DNA of 64,000 bases from Pilatotrama ljubarskyi (taxonomy: Eukaryota > Basidiomycota > Agaricomycetes > Polyporales > Polyporaceae), in assembly GCA_022385805.1 (NCBI GenBank), contig MU277696.1, positions 235,427 to 299,426 on the forward strand, read 5' to 3'. This document shows, piece after piece, positions 21,904 to 32,698 of the stretch (within the stretch, counting starts at the first letter, position 1; the number at the start of each line of letters is the position of its first letter). The position numbers and the translations under genes were made by a program. The notes below the pieces were generated by a model, which ran no database searches, was not told the origin of the DNA, and saw only the letters and a program-made list of their open reading frames with translations.

Positions 21904-22581
21904 ATGCCTCCTCATATCTCGCTGAGCGCTCTTGTGCTCGCGACCTTCCTCGCCAGCACCTCCGCCCTCGCTCTGCCTTCCGACACCTCAGTATACGCAC
22001 TGTCGACGCTGGAAATGACCGTAGATGGGTGCACCGCCCGGTGTCGAGCGGAGACGAAATCGCTTGTGGAGCGCATGCACTCTTGCAACCCGTGCGTTTA
22101 GTTCGCTTCCTGACCCCCTTCGCGCGGGTCTCCCATGAAAGGCTTGTGCGCTCACACGTCTCCTAACAGCGGGGATTCTTGGTGCACCTGCTCGAAGGCT
22201 GTACACAACGACTGGGCGCAAGCGGTTGTGCCCTGTTTTGAGAACAAATGCCGGCTGCCCACCGAGGCCCGCTCGCAGGTGGCAGTATCGATCTTGGTCC
22301 CGGAGTGCGCCGCATACATCGAAAGATCAGGTGAGCGCCCCCCTCATGCTCATGCTCGTGCTACTTCCACCTATCGGGCCCACTTCGCGGCCGACTGGCT
22401 TGCGTCGGCATATTCATATCCATTGTATCATCGATCCGGTCTGCAGCAGGTACTAACTGTTTCCTCAGAGACATTGTCTGGACCTTCGGACTCCTCGCTT
22501 CAACGACGGAGCTGTGATACGATAACCGCCGATAGTATCTGCTCGTTGGTTTTCACCCCGCCGGACGTCTCAGACGACTGA
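21904..22581 (+). CDS. CFEM-like small secreted cysteine-rich protein 2
   Basis: Secreted 153-residue paralog of the gene at 20681. Exons 21904-22091, 22170-22330 and 22469-22581, with intron positions and phases identical to the paralog. The signal peptide is MPPHISLSALVLATFLASTS. The mature part has the complete eight-cysteine CFEM order: CTARC, HSC, WCTC, VPC, NKC and PEC, with spacings of 3, 9, then C-x-C, then about 14, 4 and 15 residues. The C-terminal exon (RRSCDTITADSICSLVF...) again carries an extra cysteine pair shared with the first paralog (TCDT...RCERSF). The second intron is long (138 nt) in both copies. Exact role unknown; secretion and disulfide fold are well supported. Confidence 0.8.
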
Positions 22582-23411
22582 GTCCGCAACTCCTTGCGCG
22601 TCGTCATACCATGAGCAAGAGGGGTCATCAGTACATTGTCCGGCGCCATGTACGGTACTGGTAGTGCTCTAGTGGATCAATGTACGTTCAGCCCCAGGAG
22701 CCGCCTGTTCCTATACCACGGTCGGCTTCGAGATCGTCACTATGCACCACGATTAAACCTCAACACTGGTGGCGCAAAGCGGTATGCAGGGCAAAAACGC
22801 ATCCGACGCACGTAAATCGATGGACGAGCGGAACGGTGCATGGTATCCGAACAACGTCTCCACTGACCGCTCCACCGTCCGCAGCCCGATGGATAACACC
22901 CGCTGCCCTGTTGGTCGTGGGCCACCCGCCTTCGGGTTTGCCCTCGCAGGTTGCCAAGTTGCCTGCGACGGAGCATGCAGCGAATTCACCATGACCAAGC
23001 GAACTGCCCCTGTACATACGAGTAGACGTGCACGGACGGGGAGAATCACCGCGCCCTTTCGTTTCGGTACGTCGGATCCCGGCGGCGGGATCATTGTCCC
23101 CGTTGAGAAGTCAAATTCCGGATAATGAGACTCTGCGGGTCGAGATTAAGCGTTAGAAGTCTACGCACATCCTCGCGCATTCAGGTTCTCTGGAGTGTGC
23201 ACCCAGGTTTTTTGAGTGAGATGCTCGTGTTATCAATCATTATGGAGTACGAGCACTCCACGCAGTGATCAGTTTAGGGCACCATCGGGATTGCACAAAC
23301 TCGCTCGCTAGCGGGTATACATAAAGAGAGTTGAACAGGGGGAATGGATTGAAGCCTCGCAATGTTCTGCCTGCCAACAGTCCAAGTGCAGGCCGGACCC
23401 TTTGACATCGC
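22582..23411. other. intergenic, 0.8 kb
   Basis: No supported gene. A 118-codon frame on the plus strand (22769-23125) and overlapping frames on the minus strand are probably chance. Confidence 0.4.
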
Positions 23412-23670
23412 CGGGCGACATACGTGCCGCTCGCGGCGTCGATGATCATCGACGCAGTCCTCGCCCGCTCGCTGTGCTAGGTACTACCTCTTCGCGCGGT
23501 GTCGGCCGCAGTCTGGTGCGTGCGTGGTCTTCTTGCTCTTCTTACCTTCTCTGCCCCCTGGATGCGTGAGGGGTGGGGTTACGGCGGATGAGTGCGTGGA
23601 CTGGTGGGGGCTCACGGATGATGGGTTGTGGACACAGGATGAACGAACCGATCATGAAAACTCATTCGAA
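23412..23670 (+). pseudogene. relic of a DUF6534-type membrane-protein gene
   Basis: The DNA matches 37060-37290 of the intact DUF6534 gene in this window. ATYVPLAAS is identical, followed by MIIDAVLARSLC against TVIDAVIAGSLC and, after a 4-nt insertion that creates a stop, ARCRPQSGA against ARCRPQFGA. The following intron (length altered) and the next exon start (MNEPIMKT against MNGPIKTL) are also present, so it is a DNA-level copy, not a retrocopy. The frame is broken and neither end of the gene is found. Confidence 0.75.
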
Positions 23671-24172
23671 ACCACCAGCCTACGACGTGGGGGCCTGTGG
23701 TGATCGCGCCATGTATGTATTGGCGCAATGTTATAAAGCGTAGGCAGCATGCGATGCACCTCGTACTAGTGAGTTTCTGAAGGAAGGTACTTCCAACTGT
23801 GAATGCTGGTCCAGTTCAGACTCATATCAGTCGGTGCTATGTTCAGCTCAGCACGGATGTGCATCTCCCAGTATACCGCCTGTCAGGCAAGGTCGGGTTT
23901 CTTTGCCATCCTCCACATGACACTCCTTGCCGCTTGGCCTGCTTCTGATGAGGAATGAAACTCAGGGTCGCCGAGCATGAAGTGCTTATATCGAGCCCTC
24001 GATGAGCACTTTGCACCACAGCAAGTCTCTTCAATCGTTCTGCGGTGCCGGCGATCCTGAGCCAGACGTTGACGACCGGCCTTGGTCCATTGTTGAAATT
24101 CAGCGGTAACGCGATGCCCTCGCCACTTTCAGCTAATACACCAAGAACGCTCTCGGAACACACGCAGCCCGA
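23671..24172. other. 3' flank of the reductase gene, no gene seen
   Basis: No gene supported. A 106-codon minus frame (23843-24163) has no domain and abuts the stop of the reductase gene. Confidence 0.4.
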
Positions 24173-27100
24173 CTAGACGGTCAGCAATCCGACGGCTCGC
24201 CAGAAGCGCACCCACTTCTTCACGTCCTCCTCGCCGAGCGGATTCATGCTCGCCAACGCCCGAGAGACGCGCACCGCCCTCGCCGTCTCGAACTCGACTT
24301 GTTTGGCGGACATGGCGGCCTCGAAGAACGGCAAGAGCGCGTGTGCGGGCTCGTGCTTGGCGGCGCCGGCAGACCCCGTGTCTTGGGCAGCCTGACGGAG
24401 TTTCGCGAGCCACTCGGATGCCGGGACGAGCGTAACGCCGAGCTGCTCAGCCAGGACGCCAAACACGGCGTTCCATGGGACAGGCCGTGGCGAGGTGAGG
24501 TGAAGCGCCCCTTCTCCGCCACAGAGCATCTCGAGGAGGGCGGACGCGGCCATGTCTACCGGAACCCAGGAGACGGTCTGTGCACCTTCCATTAGCACAC
24601 GACGCATATATGACGGCCGAGAGAGAGAGAGAGAGAGACACTCACGTCGTCTGCAGAGGGGAGGCACCCCAATCGCTTCCCGACGCGTGCGATAGCAGGG
24701 ACCCATTCGGTCGTGTTCCAGCCGCCAACGCGCGTGTCCCCGCTCAGCTGCCCGACGCGCACTACGGTGGTCTCCAACCTGGTCTCCTTGGCTGCGCGCG
24801 CGAGGATTTGCTCCGTCACCCATTTGCTCTCTCCGTACCCTTGCCCCACGGCGACCTCCGGCCCGAAGTCTAGGGTCTCTGGGACCGGGGTATCTGGAGG
24901 GTGGTCTGAGACACAGTGAGGTATGATCTTCGCAGTGATTCTGAACTAGTGGACCTACTGCGCATGGAAGCGATGGAGCTGACGAACAGAAAGCTCGGCC
25001 CACCGTCGAGGGGCGAGCTCAAGGCAAAGTCGAGAAGGTTGCGCGTCCCCGCGATCAGGGGCTCGAAAGACGGAAGGGTGACGTTAAAATCGACCCTCCA
25101 CGCTGGGCAGTGGTCAGCTACAGGTCGAATCAAAGTCAGCACTCTCACCGTTATGTAGAATAGCGGTTACGGAATCCCGCATCTGGTATCAGCGCGGAAG
25201 CTATCTAAGCGATTGATCCCCGCCGAGCATGAGATGCGCATACCTCCGTGAATGTTCTCTCATTGAGCCCAAATGACGACTTTGTGAGGTCCGCGGGGTG
25301 GAATGACACTTTTGCGCTCGACAGGAGGTCCTCGTCGAGCCCCCACGTCTTGAATGCCTCGCGCTGCCTCGCTTCCAGCTTAGAAGGATCGCCAGTCGGC
25401 TCGCGGTTCAGCGCATACACGCGCTCGACCTCCGGCTTCTGCAGCAGTTGCGCAAGAAGATGCGAGCCGAGTCGACCGGTCGTGCCGGTGGTGAGGACGG
25501 CTTGTAACTGCTTCGCGGGCGCCGCCTTCGCGTCTCCGCTAGTCGTCGACGACCATCGCGGGGTCGGCCACTTTGCGGTGTACTTCCTGACGAGGTCTTG
25601 CATCTGCGCGAGGCGCGCCGCACGCTCTGCGTTTTTGTCGATAGCTTGGCCGGAAAGGAGGCCAGAGAGGAAGGCGCCAAGGCTAGCGATGGTCGGGTTG
25701 AAATAAACAAAGTTGAGGGGAACGTCGTGCGTCGAGATAGACGTCGTGGTGCGCACGGCGTGCAAGATCGTGTTCCGAATCCATGTGGCTTGAAGGCTAC
25801 GCATCACGATGGCCCAATTCAGTCAGCAGAGCAGTGCTCGCGATGGAGCACTATGAGACGCACCTGTCGCATCCCTGCTGGAATAGATCATCTTCGTCGC
25901 CGATCTCGGGCGCCCGGAGGACCTTCTTCACGACGCCTCTAACGTATTCGCGCACCGTGCCGTCCGTCCACGAGGGAGGGGGCTGCACGTCCACTTGCGA
26001 AGACTCTTCGACCTTCCTGTACAGCTCGTCGATCTCCGCCGCGTATTCGGCGAGCGAGACGTGGCGGCGGGGCGTGCCCTTCGCTGTGTACTGGAACGGT
26101 TTGTCGGGCTTGGTGACGGTGATCATCTAGAGGAAAGAGTTAGAACATGGCGAAGTGGGAAATCTGGTGATGATGGTGCACCTCTTTGAAGATCCGCGAG
26201 TGGGATGGGGCGAAGTTGTTGACGCGTTCCACCGTCGGCCTTCAGACATCGTCATATGTCGTCCATTGTATTTGAGGTAGATCATGACATACCATATCTT
26301 GTGGCGGAACTCCTCGAGCTTCGTCTCGTCCGCGGGATCAAAGGGTCCCTTGGGCTGTATTATGACGCCGTTCTGGAGGCGGCCGCGCCCAAAGATGATC
26401 GCCGCATGGACATTTGGATCCTGGAGAAGGATAGCCTCTATGTGGCGCGGGAATTGTATTCAGATCCGCGCATGTGAAGAGTTGCAACACCAGCTACGCA
26501 CCCATCGGCACCGGATTTGTCTGTCAGCAAGAAAGTCGTCATCAGCATGGCTCCCCTGGCGCGTACTGTTCACTGAGTATCCTCACCTTCTCGCCAGTCG
26601 AAAGCATGATCTGGTCATCCGCCCGTCCATACACGCGGTACAAGTTCGGATTCGTCGGATGCTCCTCGAACAGATCGCTCGTAGCATATGCAGGCCGGCC
26701 GTTCACCTCTGTATTGAACGCATTTGGCGACCACGTCGGACAGTCCTCCGGGACCAGGTCTCAGCCCCGAAGAATCGCACCTCTAGTGACTGGGAGACTT
26801 ACGACCACGACGGGCTCAAAGACGCGAGGCAGCCCGGGCTGGTAGATGCGGATGAACTCGACTGGCTGGGAGAGCGAGAAATACTCCCAGTCGCTCCGCG
26901 GGATCTTCGTCTGGTCTGACATCATCTTCCCCAGTGCGCCGATCTCTGTCCTATGTAGTAGGTTTTCGGGCGTTCCAGTCAGCGCATGTGGACGGGTGGC
27001 AGGCCGAGCAGGAGAGAACGCACATGCCGTAGCCCGTGACGAGCTTCACGCCTTCGTCCAGGAGGTGCTCGCCGACTTCCTTGTTCAGCGGGGCGCCGGC

Positions 27101-28493
27101 GTAAAGCTGCGTGGCAGACGAGTGAGCACCCCGAGTGTCCGGGCGCCCCCACTGCCGGCCCAAAGGGCCCTTACCAGTGCTTTGAGCGTCCTGAGCGCGG
27201 GCACGTTCGCCGGCTCGCGAGCCCACGCCTTTGTGAGGTCAGTAATGGTTTCCTGAGAAGCAATGTACGACCAGAACAACGCGAGAGTGGTACGTACCTC
27301 GATTATGGAAGGCACGCAGACCACCATAGCGCATTCCGTTGCGACCATTGCACGAAGTACGGTCTCCGGTGTAGGGATCACGGGCGGCGATGATGGTCTG
27401 AACTGAGCCACGACCACACCCGTGCAGACCTGCAAAGATCCTCAGATAATGTAGCTGCGCATACTGATGAAGGGCATCATACAGTCCACGGGATGCCTAT
27501 GGCGCCCATGACGTCTGCGAGTCAAAGCGTGAGATGAGATTGCTTTCCGAGCATCCATGTAAGATATGAGAATGGCTGGACTTACGGAACATGGGTAGAC
27601 AGTGCATCGAGCATCGGAGCCCGCACACGTCTATGTCTCCGAAATCTACCGGGATGTGAGCATGCACGAGAGCCTTGCAATACGCAGGACATACAGGTGA
27701 GGAAGCCCCATCTGGTGAGGCTGCGGTGAGTAAGCGTGATCGGCTTAGGGAATGAAGTTGACCCTGTCAAGCGTCCAGTATGAGCATCGATTGATTGGAT
27801 CGCTGCAGTATACTCACCGGAGGAGTGCAGTATGATGGCGGCTTTGTCTGCATTGACTGAGCCCATCTCTATATCGACCGTGTCGCTGCTCTTGTAGAGT
27901 TCCTCGAAGCTGGAGACCGGCAACAGGTTCACCTGGTATCCCTCCTTCGCCAGCTCCTCCTTGGCCTCCTGTGCAACGCGCTGCATGGCGGCATCGTGAC
28001 TGACAAGGAGGTCGCGAACGGACGTCCTACGGATGAGATGTGCCACGGCCACTGCGGAGTTCCGTACTGAAATAGGGAATGGCGTGTATCCCAAGTACAT
28101 AACACCACTGAGCAGAGTCGTGAAGGTGATGTTGTCTATCGACCATGTAAGCCAGCGATTCTATGAGACGGGAGGCTGGAAGGTCGACCTACCAACGATA
28201 GCCAGAATCCCAACGACAGGAGCATTGTTGCCAGCCGATTTCAAATGGAGATGATTGGAGACGAAGTGAGCAGCCCTTCGGATGGCGGGGTATACCTCCT
28301 TGTAATGTAGAGTCTGGATGGTGCCCTGCTCGTCGTCGTATACGATGACAGGATGTTCCGGGCTCTTCTCAGCATGGAACGCGAACAGCTCGGGCAAGGT
28401 CATATCTCCATAGAATGGCGGACGCGTCCATGTCGTACTGTTGACGCCCTGCTGCGTCCGGATAGTGAGCTTACTTTCAGGCTGGTCCGACAT
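24173..28493 (-). CDS. NRPS-like adenylate-forming reductase (A-T-R)
   Basis: Multidomain enzyme that activates a carboxylic acid as AMP ester, loads it on a phosphopantetheine arm and reduces it with NAD(P)H to an aldehyde or alcohol. Many exons. Adenylation domain (28493 to about 26170): start [37 protein letters not shown], core A3 [20 protein letters not shown] split by an intron, A5 [14 protein letters not shown]7 [10 protein letters not shown] and A8 [15 protein letters not shown]. Carrier domain (about 26120-25780): [15 protein letters not shown], whose pantetheine-bearing Ser codon is itself split by an intron. Reductase domain (about 25700-24173): NAD-binding [17 protein letters not shown], the catalytic YGESK and [10 protein letters not shown], ending [22 protein letters not shown]. 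All key residues seen are intact. No thioesterase or condensation domain. The substrate cannot be predicted by eye; relatives act on aryl acids, L-aminoadipate-like or terpenoid acids. A (GA)n run lies in one intron (24620-24640). Confidence 0.88.
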
Positions 28494-29308
28494 GGCAGCT
28501 GGAAAAGGTGGGGATGACGGAGATGGTCCGACACAGATACCCGAGCTCAAGTACCCCCTGGCATCATCCGGGTACTTTATTTGACCTTGGTAAAGGACAG
28601 AATTATCGGGGCTCCTGACTGGCTGGGAGATGGGATTCGGGAGCCCGCTATGATGTTCGTCCCCTGTCTGAGCGTCGATGAGATTGCAACCGGCGCGCCG
28701 GCAACCTAAACTCACGACACGAGTCTCAGATGACACGAGGCTCTTACTCAGAAAGGTGTGACGCCGAAGTCACCCCGAAGTCACATAACTGCCTGGCAGG
28801 GACGTGCCGCTGTTTCATGATTCGTCTTTGACAAGGGGCACAGAAGTCAAAACCGCCTTGAAACAGTCGTGGACACTCACTGAAAATGTGCACGAGCTCC
28901 TACGAGCTCCTCGTTGGCGGTCGAGACTTGCGGCTTGAGGAGATCATCCCGGGCGGCATCATGATCGCCGCTCCTAGCCTACCGTGACCATCGACCCTGC
29001 TTGTCGTCGATTTCTGAGGTGGACAGCTCGACTCGTTCTCAACAATAATGACTTCTCATATCAGAGAAGTGCGGATTTTCTAGAAAGTCCATATTTCCGT
29101 TATTTATCATCCGTATTGCATACTTGCGATCAGTGTCGGACCAGATACAAACTAGAAAGCGAAGTCCGAAGTGAAAGGGTTCATTGTCCTTATCCATCGA
29201 TGGTGCTCATGGTAGCGATCCACGAAAACGGACGAAGGACGTCCTTGATCCGATGAGTCGGCATTGTGTCCGCCATAGGGACGAAGCGTGCCATGGCGCT
29301 CCTACGAT
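28494..29308. other. promoter region of reductase gene, no other gene
   Basis: Holds the reductase promoter and the 3' flank of the Ser/Thr-rich gene. A direct repeat CGAAGTCACcc lies at about 28763-28782. No gene supported. Confidence 0.4.
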
Positions 29309-30700
29309 TTAGAAGCTGGAAGAAATCGTGGCCGGCGCCGAGCCCTCGCTGACGAGGACGGACGACGGAGCGGAGGAGATTGTTGCAGGGGACGATGGGG
29401 CGACGGAAGTGAAAGCCGAGGAGACCACGGAAGAGGAAGGAGCGGCGTCGGACGTGAAAATAGAGGAGGGCGCCACAATAGAGGTGAAGATGGACGACAC
29501 CGAGGGCGATGCTGCCGCCGAGGAAGCGACCACGGAAGACACCGGAGCAGATGACGGGAAGGCGGAGGACACTGGCGCAGAGGAAGGGAAGGTGGAGCCC
29601 GAAGGCTTAGACACCGGGAAAGACGTGAAGGCCCTAGATGCCGTTCCAGTGGCAGTCGGCTGGTAAATAGGGACGCAGCTGAAGAACGTAGTGATGGGAT
29701 CCGGTGTGCCACTAACGGTGCTGACGACACTGGTGAAGATCCCGGTGGACGACAGTACTGAGCTGGATGGGAACACTGTAACGGGAGACGTCGCGGCCTC
29801 ACTGCTGAGGACGCTGGAAACGACCGAGCTGGATGCGATGGCGGTCGAGGTGACGATAGAGCTGACCACAGAGGAGACTATGCCGCTGGGGGCCGCTACG
29901 GAGGACACCACGATGCTCGTGGCGGCGGACGGGTGAACAACCGAGCTGGGCGCGATGGCGGACGAGGCCAAGGCAGAGCTGACCGTAGAGGAGACCACGC
30001 TGCTGAGGGGCACTACGGAGGAGAGCACGGTACTCGGAGGAGCGGAGGGGTACACGACCGAGACGGGTGTGCTCGAAACCACGGTAGTGAAGCCGATCGA
30101 AATCGAGGGGGGCGTGGACGACACGGGCCCGCTAACTGGGAAGCAGCTCAGGATGGATGTCACTGGCTCGATACCGGAGGTTGACGGTGCGACCGTGGTC
30201 ACGATCCCTGACGAGACTGGGAAGGTAGTGGGTACAACGGTGATGGTGCCGGTAGGCTCGCCGCATGGAGTCGACGATACGACGCTCGACACGATCCCGG
30301 AAGAGGCGACACTGGATATGATCCCGGATGGAACGACGCTGGAGACAATCCCGGATGGCACCGCACTGGAGACGATCCCCGATGAGACGACGCTCGACAC
30401 GATCCCGGACGAGCCTGTTATGGTGACCGGCACGGTCCCAACGGCGTCAGTCGTGGTAGGAGCCGGAGGGAAAGCGCTAGGCGGATCGATGGTCGCGGTG
30501 ACGGTGGTTACATGCCCGTCCCCAAGAGTCGCGGTGATTGTCGTCGCAAATCTGGCTTCAAGCGGGACAGCATTGCCTGCACGGGGAGCGAGACATGGGA
30601 GCGATGGTCAGCGTCAATGCAATTCAACGTGAATGTGCGGGAGAGACGAACCACCGTGGCAAGCAAGGAGTGCGACAAGAACAAAGCTCAGCACACGCAT
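29309..30700 (-). CDS. Ser/Thr/Val-rich secreted cell-wall-like protein (minus copy)
   Basis: Two exons: 30700-30655 and 30576-29309; 437 residues. Exon 1 encodes most of a signal peptide, MRVLSFVLVALLACH, and the phase-1 intron (GTGGTT...CAG) falls just before the mature part (NAVPLEARFATTITATLGDG). The rest is low-complexity: runs of GIVSSVVPS, SSVVSS and SSAPVSS, with two short cysteine-bearing islands of related sequence (GTPDPITTFFSCVPIYQPTA and GIEPVTSILSCFPV). The Ser/Thr content suggests heavy O-mannosylation and a place in the wall or extracellular matrix. No catalytic domain and no convincing GPI signal. A TATA box lies 132 bp upstream. A gene with the same exon plan lies about 2 kb away on the other strand. 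Confidence 0.75.
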
Positions 30701-30831
30701 TATGATGCCGGTACTTGAAGAGGCAAAACAAGAAAGGAAGAGCGGGTGCAGGCAGGGACGAAGGGAGAGGAAGAAGGAAATAGAGAGAAGGGAGGCCTAC
30801 TGAACGCCACTGCTCCACCAAGGCGTCGATG

Positions 30832-30839
30832 TTATATAC
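30832..30839 (-). promoter_or_regulatory. TATA box of the minus Ser/Thr-rich gene
   Basis: GTATATAA on the minus strand, 132 bp upstream of the start codon of the gene at 29309-30700, in a fitting position for a core promoter. Confidence 0.5.
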
Positions 30840-32486
30840 CGCAGCCGGGCTCATGGCGCTCGGCACCGAGAGTAAAGGTGCGAGTCCGAGAACATCAGCT
30901 GCACTTGAAGCTACATGCCGAGCGCGTTGCACGGTCTTCGGCCTCCGCAGCTGCACCTGTGAGGATCGCAACGCGGCTTGACAAGACCGCATCGTATGTC
31001 ATACTTTGCATCCGCAGCACAACGAGAGCATCACTATTGACCTCTGCTTCTCCAGCGCATGGGATAAGCTATTATCCCCGCACATACTACTCGTGATTGG
31101 TGGCAGAGGATTCCGCATGACGGCACATCTGTACAGCACCGCGCCCTAGCTTGAGGTCGGATTCACAGAGGGCGATGGTCGCCCGCTTGCGGTATACGTA
31201 CCGCCGGTCCGTCGGGCGCGTTCAGCGTTGCATCACTGCCTCCTCCAGATGATATGTGCGTCTCTGGCGTTCATACTAGCTTGAGGAATTGGGAATACGA
31301 ACGGTCGGGGTCGGGCTGCGTGACCGTATGAGCACAGGGATGCGTCAAACACTCAAACCTACCCTCGGTTTTCACCGCACAGCATGGTGCTGAGATGGCT
31401 ATGTTCGTTGCCAAGACATTCGTCAGCGCGGGTTGAAGTCTATCCACTGTTGACGAACGCGCGCAATTGTATGCCCTGCTAGATTGCGCAGCTAGGTTGT
31501 ATGGCGATTGACGCAGCCACTCCTTCTGCTTCCCACAGTCGCGGAAAGTCTGCGGCCTGCCCGCAGCGGTGCACAGTACTTGGACGCGCCTCGGGCGGCC
31601 TCAAGAAGTGAATGTCTTATCTGACTTGGTGTATGAGGACAACTGGGAACGTCGTATCTTGAAGTGCTGACTTACATGGTAGTAGTACTTTACTGTGCGG
31701 TGTAATGAGATGATACAGCTTTTAAAGCTCGGAAGTGAAAATACATGACCTTTCACTGTCGCTGTCTGCGCTGTGATGGCCTCATCTACTAGTACGAAGT
31801 CCGAGCGCAAGAGTGGCGGAGAATGCCGAGACGGCGCTCTGCTCGAAAAGGCAGGCAAAGGCGGGGTGGCGTCCAGAAGCGCCCGTTCTTCACGGCTTTC
31901 CGATCGACGACCACTTCCGGTCCACTGTAGTCCAGTCTGAAAACGCTCGCACGCAACCACTTCACCTGCCACACAGTGCCCAGTTATGCTCTTTCGGCCG
32001 AACTGATTTCCTTCAGCCAGAAATGTTTGGGGTGACCGAGACGCTAGCACCGCGGATCTTTTGAGATCAAGGCTTCGCGCTTTAGATACTCACAACGCAG
32101 AGGGGAGCCAGAGACAGCACTGACCACGCAGCACGAGCAATCATGACTCCACGCGCTCTTTCGTCACGTCTGCAGCTTAAGGTGACCCAACGGGAGAAGG
32201 CGTCGTCCCGGGTATCCGAGTCGAGAGCACCCCAAAAGAGGCTATTCGCCACTCCGAAGCCCGCGCGCCCCTCCGCCAGCCATTGGAGGACCGCCAACTC
32301 ATTGTGAGCGGCTCAGGTCATGTTTGAGGGTCCCTGCTCGAGGGTACAACGAGCGGCGGAGCCGACGCGAACGACGATCGACGCGCGTACGCGAGCGCGT
32401 AGGGCGACGAGCTCCACCCCGCCGGCGATGACCGACTCGTCAACGGTTGCGGCTGCACGAGAAGCTCGCGGCTCAACGACGCGACG
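30840..32486. other. 1.6-kb divergent intergenic region
   Basis: This separates the two divergent Ser/Thr-rich genes. No gene supported; a 149-codon minus frame (31601-32050) lacks any domain. It likely contains upstream control sequences for both genes. Confidence 0.4.
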
Positions 32487-32509
32487 CTCAGAATCTTCGA
32501 ACTTCTGAG
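32487..32509. promoter_or_regulatory. 23-bp imperfect palindrome upstream of TATA
   Basis: The arms CTCAGAA and TTCTGAG are perfectly inverted and the centre contains TTCGAA. GAA/TTC blocks resemble heat-shock-factor-type elements, but the spacing is not the standard one. It lies 42 bp upstream of a TATA box and 190 bp before the start codon at 32699. Confidence 0.4.
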
Positions 32510-32551
32510 TCTCTTCACGACTCGGGGTCGACTCTCGCTCCTCGCGAAAGG

Positions 32552-32557
32552 TATAAG
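32552..32557 (+). promoter_or_regulatory. TATA box of the plus Ser/Thr-rich gene
   Basis: GGTATAAGAG, 147 bp before the start codon at 32699, followed by a C/T-rich leader, a usual fungal core-promoter layout. Confidence 0.5.
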
Positions 32558-32698
32558 AGAGGTGCTGGGGCGACGAGGCGTACTCATCATCCGTCCTCCC
32601 TCTTCTAACCTACCTTCCTAACCTCTCTGTCCCTCTCGCTTTACATACCCATCTCCACCTAATCTCTCCTGTCTTTGCTATCCACGACCAAGAACAAG

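Noticed and set aside
22769..23125. 118-codon plus-strand frame downstream of the CFEM-like pair
   Set aside because: No signal peptide and no similarity to the pair; probably chance.
29302..30632. Long plus-strand frames opposite the Ser/Thr-rich gene (up to 225 codons)
   Set aside because: Repetitive low-complexity antisense of a gene with a clear signal peptide and intron; the composition creates open frames on both strands.
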